A DNA stretch of 64,000 nt from Plazaster borealis (Eukaryota; Echinodermata; Asteroidea; Forcipulatida; Labidiasteridae), in contig CM037473.1 in the NCBI GenBank assembly GCA_021014325.1, positions 25,906,822-25,970,821 of the forward strand, written 5' to 3'. Positions within the stretch are counted from its first letter, which is position 1. Every line of letters starts with the position of its first letter. This document shows, piece by piece, positions 1-10,913 of this stretch. Under the pieces are notes generated by a model. The model was not told where the DNA came from. It saw nothing but the letters and a program-made list of their open reading frames with translations, and did no database searches. Both the position numbers and the translations under genes were made by a program.

Positions 1-2
1 AC

Positions 3-882
3 AACACTGCTATATCTCAACTGATCAAGGGCATGTTTTCAGAGAGACCACCTAAAGCTCCCCCCTTCTTGGGACATCGGCACTGTCCTTCACAGGTTGA
101 CGAAACCTCCCTCTGAACCTGCTGGGTCTTCTTCCCTTCACAACCTCAAGGTCAAGACAGCATTTCTTTTAGCTGCCTCCACAGCTCGCTGCAGAAGTGA
201 ACTCATTCATTAGAACCTGGCCACTTGCATTGGGAACCTGGAGGTGTTCGTCTTGTCCCACAGATTGACTTAATAACCAAGAACCAATCACCACCTCCAG
301 ACATTTTCGTCCTGAGCTTATCTTCATTTTCAAGTGTCCCAAAAGATAAATTCTGATGCCCTGTACGGATCCTTAAATTGTACATAGCACTTACCAAGGA
401 GCTGCGCGGGAACACTACATAACTTTTCATCACAACAGTTCGTCCCGTTGGAGCATCGAAGCCATACTACCGGCTGCAACCTTACCACCCTCTATTGCCA
501 AGCCTCGGGGGGTCTTTGCCTGGTCCTGCAATTCAACCCTGCATGACTAAGCCAGCATCAAAGTTACCAGGCGAACGGCCTAACGACGTCAATAGCGCCC
601 CAGGTTCACACTCAGCTATACCACAGGTGCGGATAGCGACTACTCTGGCACGGAACACACCTCCTCAACCAGGTTCTGCTTTAGTCCAAGCACACCAAAC
701 CTCATGGGCTGTAGGAAGCCTGTTGGAAAAACTTGTTAACTTTCACGGCATGCTACCTGCGAGATGTTCTTAAATCTGATGGGCACATGGACAGACAAGT
801 CTTACAAGCAGCTGGACATTCATCAGCCAAGAATAATCTTCTCTTTGGCAGTAGACAGACAGCAAGAGAAGTTCTTATCTGA
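3..882 (+). pseudogene. Degenerate tyrosine recombinase of a DIRS-like retrotransposon
   Basis: Fragments of a retroelement tyrosine recombinase can be read in changing frames. Frame 3 near base 33 gives KGMFSERPPKAP. Frame 1 from base 70 to a stop at 211 gives WDIGTVLHRLTKPP and later LKVKTAFLLA. Frame 3 near 683 gives HQTSWAVGSLLEKL. Frame 1 from 739 gives TFTACYLRDV, which looks like the block carrying the catalytic tyrosine, and ends at a TGA at 880-882. This block order is typical of DIRS/Ngaro-type recombinases, which integrate circular DNA intermediates. Frame changes and stops make it non-functional, and the element continues left of the window. The last codons overlap the first unit of the neighbouring satellite. 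The family call rests on remembered motifs, so it is moderate. Confidence 0.55.
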
Positions 883-1089
883 CAAAGGTAGCCCTTCAAT
901 TTTCCACATCTACTCCGCAACCGTAGATAGACAGCAAGACAAGTTCCTATCAGAACAAGGTAGCCCATTCGATTTTCCCAATCTACTCTGCAGCAGTAGA
1001 TAGACAGCAAGAGAAATTGCCATGAAAACAATTTCTCTTCATTTTTCCAAAGTAGATGTTGATCAGATGATGTTAACGAACTGTTTGTT

Positions 1090-1314
1090 AAGTGGAGCTT
1101 TGCAAGGCGTGCAAAAATAAGAAGTAACTATAAATAGTAAAAGTAAACTTGCTGGTACAACCATGTGTAAAATCTCTCTTAGAGGAGTGTGGCTCTGAAA
1201 AGAGTCGGTGTGCGGAGACCACACCGGCTCGTTTCAGAGTGAACACTCCTTCATAAGAGATTTTACACATGGTTGTACCCGCAAGTTTACTTTTACTATT
1301 TATAGTTACTTCTT
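1090..1314. mobile_element. Fold-back element 1 in the satellite, arms about 95 bp
   Basis: AGAAGTAACTATAAATAG at 1119 returns inverted at about 1296-1313, and the arms continue inward through ACAACCATGTGTAAAATCTC to a tiny loop near 1215. The satellite sequence AACTGTTTGTT stands on both sides, consistent with a target duplication of about 9-11 bp as made by Mutator-like elements. Each arm holds a hairpin resembling the histone mRNA 3' end (GGCTCTGAAAAGAG and its counterpart). No coding capacity. Confidence 0.75.
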
Positions 1315-1627
1315 AAACTGTTTGTTTACTGATGACAACAAGAGTGAGATAAAAACATTGATGCCAAATATCTCACTGAACGGTAGTGAAGACAAATACA
1401 AGAAGTGCCCCATCTGCCAAGGGACAGAAATCAGTCAGTTTATGATCTACTCTGCGGCAGTAGAAAGACAGAAAGACAAGTTCTTATCAGAACAAGGAAG
1501 CCCTTTGATTTTCCAAATCTACTCTGCGGCAGTAGATATAAAGCAAGAGAAGCTACTACGAGAACAATTAGTCTCTTGATTTTTCCAAAGTAGTTGTTGA
1601 TCAGATGATGTTAACAAACTGTTTGTT

Positions 1628-1852
1628 AAGTGGTGTTTGAGGCTTTGCATGGCGTGGAAAAAAATGAAGTAACTAACTAGTAATAGTAAACTTTGGGTAC
1701 AACCATGTGTAAAATCTCTTTTGGAGGAGTTTGGCTCTGAAAAGAGCTGGTGTGCGGAGACCACACCGGCTTTTTTTCTGAGCCAACACTCCTTCAAAAG
1801 AGATTTCACACATGGTTGTCCCCGCAAGTTTTACTATTTATAGTTACTTTTT
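1628..1852. mobile_element. Fold-back element 2 in the satellite
   Basis: Second copy of the same inverted-repeat element, again between copies of an ACAGTTTGTT-like satellite sequence. Arms read GGTACAACCATGTGTAAAAT on the left and its inverse on the right. The left inner hairpin reads GGCTCTGAAAAGAGCTGG. Confidence 0.75.
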
Positions 1853-2394
1853 AAACAGTTAGTTTACTGATGACAACAAGAGTGAGATAAAAAACATTGA
1901 TGCCTATTATCTCACTGAACTGTCATGAAGACATTATACCAGAAGTGACTAATCTACCAAGGGACAGAAATCAGTCCTTTTATGATCTACTCTGCGGCAG
2001 TAGATAGACACAAAGACAAGTTCTTATCAGAACAAGGTAGCCCTTCGATTTTTCCAAATCTACCTTGTGGCAGTACATAGAAAGCAAGTTCTTATGAGAA
2101 CTCGGAAGTCTCTTGATTTTTCCGAAGTAGATGTTGATCAGATGATGTTAACAAATTGTTTGTTTACTGATGACAACAAGAGTGAGATAAAAAACATTGA
2201 TGCCAAATATCTCACTGAACGATAGTGAAGACAAATACAAGAAGTGCCCCATCTGCCAAGGGACAAAAATCAGTCGGTTTATGATCTACTCTGCGGCAGT
2301 AGATAGATAGCAAGACAAGTTCTTATCAGAACAAGGTAGCCCTTCGATTTTCCAAAGTAGTTGTTGATCAGATGATGTTAACAAACTGTTTGTT

Positions 2395-2621
2395 AAGAGG
2401 TTTTTGAGGCTTTGCATGGCGTGGAAAAATAAGAAGTAACTAATTAGTAATAGTAAACTTTGGGTACAACCATGTGTAAAATCTCTTTTGGAGGAGTTTG
2501 GCTCTGAAAAGAGATGGTGTGCGGAGACCACACCGGCTTTTTTTTTCTGAGCCAACACTCCTTCAAAAGAGATTTCACAAATGGTTGTCCCGGCAAGTTT
2601 TACTATTTATAGTTACTTTTG
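2395..2621. mobile_element. Fold-back element 3 in the satellite
   Basis: Third copy, with the same arms, inner hairpin and flanking satellite duplication as copies 1 and 2. Its position inside the array suggests that the satellite module and the element were amplified together, at least partly. Confidence 0.75.
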
Positions 2622-5600
2622 AAACAGTTTGTTTACTGATGACAACAAGAGTGAGATAAAAAACATTGATGCCAAATATCTCACTGAACGGTTGCGAAGA
2701 CAGATACAAGAAGTGCCCCATCTACCAAGGGCCAAAAATCAGTCCGTTTTGATTTACTCTGTAGATAGACAAGTTCTTATCAGAACAAGGTAGCCCTTTG
2801 ATTTTTCCAAATCTACTCTGCGGCAGTAGATAGACAGCAAGACAAGTTCTTATCAGAACAATGAAGTCTGTTGATTTTTCTGATGTAGATGTTGATCAGA
2901 TGATGTTAACAAATTGTTTGTTTACTGATGACAACAAGAGTGAGATAAGAAAAACATTCATGCCAAAGATATCATTGAACGGTTGCGAAGACAGATACAA
3001 GAAGTGCCCAATCTACCAAGGGCCAAAAATCAGTCCGTTTTGATTTACTCTGTGGATGCAGAAAGACAAGTTCTTATCAGAACAAGGTAGCCCTTCGATT
3101 TTCCAAATCTACTCTGCGGCAGTAGATTGAAAGCAAGACAAGTTCTTATCAGAACAATGAAGTCTGTTGATTTTTCCGCTGTAGATTGATCAGATGATGT
3201 TAACAAATATTTTGTTTACTGATGACAACAAGAGTGAGATAAAAAACATTGATGCCAAATATCTCACTGAATGGTAGCAAAGACAGATACAAGAAGTGCC
3301 CCATCTGCCAAGGGACAGAAATCAGTCAGTTTAGGATCTACTCTGCGGCAGTAGATAGACTGAAAGACAAGTTTTTATCAGAACAAGGAAGCCCTTCGAT
3401 TTTCCAAATCTACTTTGCAGCAGTAGATATAAAGCAAGACAAGTTCTTATCAGAACAAGGTAGCCCTTCGATTTTCCAAATCTACTCTGCGGCAGTAGAT
3501 AGACAGCAAGACAAGTTCTTATCAGAACAAGGTAGCCCTTCGATTTTCCAAATCTACTCTGCGGCAGTAGATAAACAGAAAGACAAGTTCTTATCAGAAC
3601 AAGGTAGCCCTTCGATTTTCCAAATCTACTCTGCGGCAGTAGATAGAAAGCAAGACAAGTTCTTATCAGAACAATGAAGTCTGTTGATTTTTCTGATGTA
3701 GATGTTGATCAGATGATGTTAACAAATTGTTTGTTTACTGATGACAACAAGAGTGAGATAAGAAAAACATTCATGCCAAAGATCTCATTGAACGGTTGCG
3801 AAGACAGATACAAGAAGTGCCCAATCTACCAAGGGCCAAAATTCTGTCCGTTTTGATTTACTCTGTGGATGCAGAAAGACAAGTTCTTATCAGAACAAGG
3901 TAGCCCTTCGATTTTCCAAATCTACTCTGCGGCAGTAGATAGAAAGCAAGAGAAGTTACCATGAGAACAAGTAGTCTCTTGATTTTTCTAAAGTAGATGG
4001 TTGATCAGATGATGTTAACAAATTGTTTGTTTACTGATGACAACAAGAGTGAGATAAAAAACATTGATGCCAAATATCTCACTGAACGGTTGCGAAGACA
4101 GATACAAGAAGTGCCCCATCTACCAAGGGCCAAAAATCAGTCCGTTTTGATTTACTCTGTGGATGCAGAAAGACAAGTTCTTATCAGAACAAGGTAGCCC
4201 TTCGATTTTCCAAATCTACTCTGCGGCAGTAGATAGACAGCAAGACAAGTTCTTATCAGAACAAGGTAGCCCTTCGATTTTCCAAATCTACTCTGCGGCA
4301 GTAGATAGACAGCAAGACAAGTTCTTATCAGAACAAGGTAGCCCTTCGATTTTCCAAATCTACTCTGCGGCAGTAGATAAACAGAAAGACAAGTTCTTAT
4401 CAGAACAAGGTAGCCCTTCGATTTTCCAAATCTACTCTGCGGCAGTAGATAGAAAGCAAGACAAGTTCTTATCAGAACAATGAAGTCTGTTGATTTTTCT
4501 GATGTAGATGTTGATCAGATGATGTTAACAAATTGTTTGTTTACTGATGACAACAAGAGTGAGATAAGAAAAACATTCATGCCAAAGATCTCATTGAACG
4601 GTTGCGAAGACAGATACAAGAAGTGCCCAATCTACCAAGGGCCAAAATTCAGTCCGTTTTGATTTACTCTGTGGATGCAGAAAGACAAGTTCTTATCAGA
4701 ACAAGGTAGCCCTTCGATTTTCCAAATCTACTCTGCGGCAGTAGATAGAAAGCAAGAGAAGTTACCATGAGAACAAGTAGTCTCTTGATTTTTCTAAAGT
4801 AGATGGTTGATCAGATGATGTTAACAAATTGTTTGTTTACTGATGACAACAAGAGTGAGATAAAAAACATTGATGCCAAATATCTCACTGAACGGTTGCG
4901 AAGACAGATACAAGAAGTGCCCCATCTACCAAGGGCCAAAAATCAGTCCGTTTTGATTTACTCTGTGGATGCAGAAAGACAAGTTCTTATCAGAACAAGG
5001 TAGCCCTTCGATTTTCCAAATCTACTCTGCGGCAGTAGATAGACAGCAAGACAAGTTCTTATCAGAACAAGGTAGCCCTTCGATTTTCCAAATCTACTCT
5101 GCGGCAGTAGATAAACAGAAAGACAAGTTCTTATCAGAACAAGGTAGCCCTTCGATTTTCCAAATCTACTCTGCGGCAGTAGATAGATAGCAAGACAAGT
5201 TCTTATCAGAACAAGGTAGCCCTTCCATTTGTCCAAATCTACTCTGCGGCAGTAGAAAGATAGCAAGACAAGTTCTTATCAGAACAAGGTAGCCCTTCGA
5301 TTTGTCCAAATCTACTCTGCGGCAGTAGAAAGATAGCAAGACAAGTTCTTATCAGAACAAGGTAGCCCTTCGATTTTTCCAAATCTACTCTGCGGCAGTA
5401 GATAAACAGCAAGACAAGTTCTTATCAGAACAAGGAAGTCTGTTGATTTTTCCGATGTAGATGTTGATCAGATGATGTTAACAAATTGTTTGTTTACTGA
5501 TGACAACAAGAGTGAGATAAAAAACAATAATACCAAATGTCTGAATGAACGATTGTGAAGAGACAGAAATCAGTCGGTTTTATGATCTACTCTGCGGCAG

Positions 5601-5665
5601 TAGATAGACAGCAAGACAATTAGTTCTTATCAGAACAAGGTAGCCCTTCGATTTTCCCAATATGC

Positions 5666-6490
5666 TTCACGGGAAAATATGTTCAAATTCTTTACACAGC
5701 GAGTTTGATATTGATTGTCGTTAATTTTGTTTTTGTTTTCTAATGGTCGATCACAGGAGAAGACTAGTCTAAATGTTGATACATATTATCTGACTGCATG
5801 GAAGACATTTATATGAGATGTTCCACCAACCTTCCAGGGAAAGTGGAAGTCCCATCATAGCAAGGTATAGTCGATCGTTTTATTTATTTGTATATAAAAT
5901 AATACAGTGCTTTACACGCATCCGTGTATGGGTAAAAACAGAAAAATATTTTTCATCCCAGATGCAAATTTAACATCTATTAAAATAGGTATAGTCTTCC
6001 GGTTTTCCAAATCTACTTTGCAGTTAAAATGGGCAATCATGGTGAAACACTAGCTCCCCAAATAATATCTTGTTTTATATAATGCCCAAGTAGGTCCTTA
6101 TCATTTGATTGGAGGTCACGCGGTATTCATTATTCACACCATTTCATGCCTACATCACTAAGCCTGCACTTTGGTACCATTCAGCGTGCATATTTGTTCC
6201 ATCCTTTTGCACTATTGCACACTGGACCACCACGCGTTGGTCGCTCGCTCAGCTGAAAACTTCGCTTTTGATCATTAAAAGCACAGTTTGTATAGTTATT
6301 GGGGAGGCATCAGTGTTTATTCGCTTAATATGATGGGGTCCTTCAGCTTTGGCAATTATCACCGCGTGATCGACTAGAAACTGGCCTTTTACACACTGTA
6401 CAAAATGGCCTTGTACATTGTGGTGATTGGTTTTTCCCCCAAATGACACAGGTTTACCTGGGTGTTATATAAAATGAATAACAAATTTGT
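5666..6490. other. AT-rich spacer with a SINE-5 tail fragment
   Basis: No gene seen. Bases 5885-5990 (CAGTGCTTTACACGCATCCG, then ATCCCAGATGCAAATTTAAC) match, inverted, the tail of the SINE-5 copies near 34.9 and 55.5 kb. The rest is unassigned AT-rich sequence. Confidence 0.5.
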
Positions 6491-6493
6491 GCA

Positions 6494-6612
6494 ATGGAGA
6501 GAATATTTCCATTTGTTAAAAGATGGAATGTTCCGTTGAACTTGGCGTTCCATTTCCATCTTTCAACTCATGAACATATTCTCACCAATGCACTTATAAA
6601 TATTCATTCTTC
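6494..6612 (-). repeat. Hairpin-bearing dispersed repeat
   Basis: AGATGGAATGTTCCGTTGAA is followed by an imperfect inverse and by TTTCAACTCATGAACATATT. A related copy in the opposite direction lies at 63520-63645. Confidence 0.5.
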
Positions 6613-6619
6613 GTATATT

Positions 6620-6965
6620 GGCGTGTCGTGGCCGAGCAGTCTAAGGTATTGCCAGCAGCAGAGTATGGGTTCGAATCCCGATCATGACACTTGTTTCCTG
6701 GAGCAAGGCACTTGACCATAATTGCTTCGTAAAAAGTTGGGAAGGTAGTGCATTCTGCTCTACCAGCCAGGTTCTTAGTTGATGATACCCATGCCTACAT
6801 CTTTACGGACTGTGAAGGGGGTAACCCTGTTTCAGCCCCAGGAGGAGGTGGCAACATGCCCCTGGTGGCAGTTGATTTGGGTCGATAGCCCAAATCAGTT
6901 AAGTGTAGCCTTCACCTTGAAGTGGCCATCTGGCCTCATGATGAAAGGCGATGTCTTATAAAAAA
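6620..6965 (+). mobile_element. SINE-1 copy, tRNA-derived
   Basis: The head GTCGTGGCCGAGCAGTCTAA fits a class-II (Ser/Leu-like) A box, and GGGTTCGAATCCC is a canonical B box for RNA polymerase III. The body (GCAACATGCCCCTGGTGGCA and onward) recurs at 17472-17848 and, inverted, at 56722-57083. It has no coding function and depends on a LINE for movement. Confidence 0.8.
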
Positions 6966-7736
6966 ATTAAAAATAAAATATTATGTTACACCCAAAGGGA
7001 GATCTGTTTCATTCATATATGTTGCATTCTTAGTTTTCTGCTGTTTCTTTTACTGGTTCTTCTAGTTTACAGCTCTCCCCATTGAAGAATGAAGGGCACC
7101 CTGGATGAAAAATAAGCTTACAGTTCAAGAAAGGGTACCGGTATGTATGAGGATACCTTCCTTCTATCAAGTTTGTAAAGTTCCAGTTCATTCTTCAATA
7201 TTCCCAAATTCCAAAAAGTATTTTATCAGTGGAATTTCGTCTGTTTGTGGCAATGATGTGCAACTTCGTCGAAGAATTTGCAAAACTATGTGGAAAGCAT
7301 GTGATTTGAACCACTTCCGACAGTACAAAATTTACCTTGCTTCTTCGCAGTGTTATTTTTTTTTGTAGGTTTACTGGAATAATATTTGGGGGGGGGGGTA
7401 TTGTTGTCTCAATGAAACTCTGACTAAAAAAAGTAAACAAAACAAACTGCCTCATAAAATTCTCCAGGATTTTTTGATCTCATATATCTTGTCTTGATAC
7501 CATTTAACAGCTTACTTTATCACAATTTTACAAGAAAAAGTATTAAATACAAATAAACAGAGCTTCCATTAATAGAATATCGCTTAAGCATAAATTAATT
7601 CAAATTTTCCCACATTACGTAGCTAATAATAGTATGACCCATTTTCTCCAGTAATCACATGTGTATGTATTATTAGTATTTATCAAAGGAATAAAAGTGT
7701 GGTGACAAGGTTTTAAATTGGAGCTTAAGACTGGCA
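6966..7736. other. Spacer without recognised features
   Basis: AT-rich sequence with a G run near 7387. Short open frames here show no recognisable domain and no convincing splice context. Confidence 0.5.
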
Positions 7737-7737
7737 A

Positions 7738-7806
7738 GGACGTGGCCGTGTGATAATGGACCAAGCCAAAGGTGAGGTCCGGTCCTTTTCACACGGCCAC
7801 AACCCA
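7738..7806. repeat. GC-rich hairpin, possible structured RNA
   Basis: GTGGCCGTGTGA ... TGGACC on the left pairs with GGTCC ... TCACACGGCCAC on the right, around a loop of about 17 bases. The stem stands out in AT-rich surroundings. It could be the core of a small palindromic element or a transcribed hairpin. No second copy was noticed. Confidence 0.5.
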
Positions 7807-7992
7807 GCAAGATTTTAAATGGCTGTTGAAGACCGAGTCAATACTCTTTTATTCCCATTTTTAAATACCCTTTTTGTAAAAAAAAAGCATAATAATGTAG
7901 GAGATTCTTTTAAAAAAATTCTTTGCGAACATTTATAAAATGCGTTCTTTCTTGCCACTTGTTGATGCCACGTTAACATGCATATCGGGTGT

Positions 7993-8309
7993 TTAACCCT
8001 TTAGAGACCATAGCGGCCACAAGCGGTTTGTAATAAAATGCCAATAGCGGCCGCAAACAGCCGCAAGGTTTGACCTACTTCCATTCACATACAGAAGTCA
8101 AAGTAAAGGTCATGTACGGATATGAAATTTTCCAATGTAGTATGTAAACATAGTATCCGAATTTCTAAACACAAAACTAAATTGTCTGTTTCATGTTATT
8201 TCTGTTGAAATTTTTACTGACACAATTTGATTAAAGAAATGAACAATATTAGCAATGTCTGGGCGTTTTGTGATGATTATGCAGAAATGAATGGTCTCTA
8301 AAGGGTTAA
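7993..8309 (+). mobile_element. TTAA-F element, 317 bp
   Basis: TTAACCCTTTAGAGACCA at the left is matched by TGGTCTCTAAAGGGTTAA at the right, so TTAA is the apparent target duplication. It contains GCGGCCGCAAACAGCCGCAA. A second, inverted copy lies at 12545-12862. Non-coding. Confidence 0.8.
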
Positions 8310-8627
8310 GTGTGTTGGTAGATGTATCACTTACGGTAGCTGGTAAGCAAAAACTAAACCAAGCATAAGCTGAAAAAACCAACTTGACTATTTTCACAAT
8401 ATTATGATGGTAATGTTAACTTTCAAGGCTCCTAATCTGGTTCTAAAATATATGCATTAATCTAATATTTATCAGTTGTAAGAGATTGGGTTGAAGACCT
8501 AAACAAATGACCCCAAAACATGAATACAAAAACACTGCAAAATATCATAAAAAGAGGCACAGGTTCAGAGCATTTTTTACCATATTTTTGTTCAAAGGTA
8601 TATTTTTGGAAAACAGTGTAAGGACCA

Positions 8628-8875
8628 GGGCCCAATTTCATAGAGCTGCTAAGCACAACAATTTGCTTAGCATGAAATTTCTTCCTTGGTAAAAACAGGA
8701 TTACCAACAAAATTTCCACATGATTTTCAGGATAAGCAAACAATACATGTAGCTGAATATCAGTAACAAGCAATATGCAACACATGGAAATTTGGTTGGT
8801 AATCCTGTTTTTATCAAGGAAGAAATTTCATGCTAAGCAAATTGTTGTGCTTAGCAGCTCTATGAAATTGGGCCC
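8628..8875. mobile_element. GGGCCC element, long palindromic variant
   Basis: GGGCCCAATTTCATAGAGCT and its inverse bound arms of about 100 bp that contain AAAACAGGATTACCAAC. A close relative lies at 53572-53812. Copy B of the duplication has no insert here (ACCAGGTCAATTGCATGG near 13650), so this copy arrived after the duplication. Confidence 0.85.
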
Positions 8876-9194
8876 AGTTCATGGCCAAAGTGATGAAGTG
8901 ATGAACAGTGGCTACAGGCCCTCAACTCAGTCATTTCCACATGTATATAAAGACTGGTCCTAACACTGTTTATCCTACATCATAACAAAACACAACCTCA
9001 CCATTAACTTTTAGAACAGTCATGCGAACTACAGCAATAAATAATTTTGTCTATAAACAGCTAATACAAATTTTCCACACAAATTTTGGTTATTTAAGTA
9101 TTATTTATGACAAATATGTATGCCCTAAACATCATACAGTGAACATAACAGTGAATCATTACCTTAGATTAATTATTTATTTGAGTGGGCTGAA
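8876..9194. other. Spacer in duplication copy A
   Basis: Matches copy B near 13660-14000. No gene or repeat family recognised in it. Confidence 0.45.
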
Positions 9195-9903
9195 TTATCT
9201 ACAGAGCTGTTTTATAAGTACAAAAAAGTAGCTAAGCACAACAAAATAAAGCTTACTAGAATATTGTTTACCAGCCAAAATACCATTTCACCTGTAATCT
9301 GTGACTGGTATTCTGCTCATTTTTGTGTTCTCTATGAAATTGGGCCCATTGGGAAGGGCCCAATTTCATTCCATAACAATTATCTGCTAATAGCAACAAA
9401 AAAAGCTTGAGACAATCATACATGTAGATGGTAGATGTGACATGGTATTTTGGCTGGTAACCGTATTCTGCTAAGCAAAATTGTTTTGTGGTGATCGAGC
9501 TACTTTTTGTGCTTAAAGGTATCGTACACGTTTGGTAATGATTCAAAACAAATATTAGCATAACAACGTACTTGGTAACAAGCAACGGAGAGCTGTTGAT
9601 AGTATAAAACAATTGTAGGAAACGACTCCCTCTGAAGTAACGTAGTTTTTGAGAAAGAGGTAATTTCTCACTAAAATAATAAAAACTTCTTGCAAGAAGT
9701 TTTTATTCCTATCTGAAAGCACACAAATTTGTACAACAAGGGTGTTTTTTCTTTCATCATTTTCTTGCAACTTCGATGACCAATTGAGCCCAAAATTTCA
9801 TAGGCTTGTTATTTTATGCATATGTTGGGATACACCAAGTGAAAACACTGGTCTTTGACAATTTTCATACGTGTTCAGTGCCTTTAAGCAGTGAAATAGG
9901 CCA
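9195..9903. mobile_element. Two degenerate GGGCCC elements, one split by TTAA-A
   Basis: One element ends at about 9350 (CTCTATGAAATTGGGCCC). The next begins at 9356 and is interrupted at 9513 by a TTAA-A element; its end resumes at 9888 (GCAGTGAAAT). The same two elements sit uninterrupted in copy B at about 14040-14409. Confidence 0.65.
9513..9887 (-). mobile_element. TTAA-A element, nested in a GGGCCC element
   Basis: TTAAAGGTATCGTACACG at the left and CGTGTTCAGTGCCTTTAA at the right, with the central palindrome AACTTCTTGCAAGAAGTT. Copy B reads straight through this site (GTGCTTATAAGCAG), which shows an empty target. Confidence 0.9.
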
Positions 9904-9976
9904 TAATCTTGTGAAAGTTAATGTTATTTGATTTGTTTCATGAGTTGTTGATGCTTCAGATGATTAATAGGTGTGT

Positions 9977-10913
9977 CTAGTAAACGGGGATCTTGCACAC
10001 AGCAGATCGCATCCTGTCACATGGCAAATCATTAAAACCATTCTCCCATAGCTGTGTACAATTTTCATGACCACCTAGATTATCTGGCTGCTGATAAGAC
10101 CAACGTATGTAAGGGATATCAGTATCTCCATCCATGCACTTCCAGATACCTTCAATAAGAATCAAGGCAAATGCTTGCTAATTTAATGCGTTGCAAGATT
10201 GGTTGGTCATATGGGCAGGAATTTGTTATTTAAAGCTCAAGCGTAATAACAATTCCAATAAGTTTCTCATTTAACTATCTCGTCAGAAATTAAAACAAAT
10301 CTGCATGGTTTTCTACGGACTTGATTTGGTAATCAAAAGGTTTCATGATGTCAATTAGTTTTATTTGGTTATTTTTGCTACATTTTACTTTCCCATCACA
10401 ATATTGTACAATTTTTAAAGCATAAACCACATTAAACTAAAGTACTTGAAGAAATAGAATTGCACATTATGTAAAACTCAAAATGGTTGGGGCCAACTTG
10501 GTCTCGGAATTTTGAGACTTGCACATTCGATTAACATTACATCATTAATAGCAGGATAAGTGTCTTTGTTCTTTGATAAACTATCAAAGAAATTGACAGT
10601 TTGTACATAATTCATTTCAAATCTTACCTGATATTTTCATACAATTGATCCAGGGATAATTGGTTGAGATATTCCACAAAAAGGCCTCTTCCTCCGTTGA
10701 GTTTGGTGCAGCCATGCTTTCTCCGAACTGGACACACCTTTGCTGTGCATCAGACCATGGTAGAGCCTCAATGACTTTGTAACAGTGCTTTTTGTAATTG
10801 CTCCAATAAATAGGACACACTCTTTTGGATGTGCATCTGCCATTAGCTTTGTCATAAAATTGAAGTGACATGTATATAAGTAAAAGATTAACCATCAAAC
10901 TCATTGGTTTCAT
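9977..10913 (-). CDS. Secreted C-type lectin A (two exons, 152 aa)
   Basis: Exon 1 is 10628-10913 and exon 2 is 9977-10149. The junction is phase 1, with donor CAG|GTAAGA and acceptor TTGAAG|GT. The start is the ATG at 10911-10913, which opens a hydrophobic signal peptide (residues 1 to about 24). A single C-type lectin domain follows, with cysteines 33, 44, 60, 126, 139 and 147. QPD (116-118), E124 and N135-D136 form the usual calcium and sugar site. In characterised family members QPD favours galactose-type sugars; specificity here is inferred. The usual W of the WND motif is F. The family WIGL and WxW positions read WINC and WKC, adding cysteines 91 and 100 that could pair. The likely role is secreted carbohydrate recognition, perhaps immune. 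A paralogue lies at 14485-15445. Confidence 0.9.
10150..10627 (-). other. Lectin A intron
   Basis: GT-AG intron of 478 bp, similar to the lectin B intron apart from the SINE insertion there. No other feature seen. Confidence 0.8.

Larger units (their letters stand above)
847..5665 (+). repeat. Satellite array, 72-bp unit within about 806-bp higher-order units
   Basis: A 72-bp unit (CAAGACAAGTTCTTATCAGA ... CTACTCTGCGGCAGTAG) recurs in runs, especially 3360-3670, 4160-4480 and 4970-5430. Runs alternate with a longer module containing GATCAGATGATGTTAAC and CTGATGACAACAAGAG. Positions 3674-4479 and 4480-5285 are near-identical higher-order units 806 bp apart. The 72-bp unit is 24 codons, so runs look like open frames (repeating GSPSIFQIYSAAV), but the 806-bp unit is not a multiple of three and frames break at each junction. 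I read these frames as repeat artefacts, not genes. The core CTACTCTGCGGCAGTAG is itself nearly palindromic. Confidence 0.9.

Noticed and set aside
3249..5266. Open frames repeating GSPSIFQIYSAAVDRQQDKFL as a repetitive protein gene
   Set aside because: The unit length (72 bp) keeps frames open by itself. Frames break at every 806-bp unit, no splice sites bridge them, and both strands show equally long frames.
2150..5520. CTGATGA in the satellite as a hammerhead ribozyme core
   Set aside because: The second conserved box (GAAA after a paired stem II) is not present at the right place, and no flanking stems could be drawn.
847..5665. CRISPR array
   Set aside because: Repeats are directly tandem without unique spacers and the sequence is eukaryotic.
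9555..9770. Recurring frame MQENDERKNTLVVQICVLSDR... as a gene family
   Set aside because: It is the same stretch of the TTAA-A element translated at each copy; the element is non-coding and the frame is broken by its variants.
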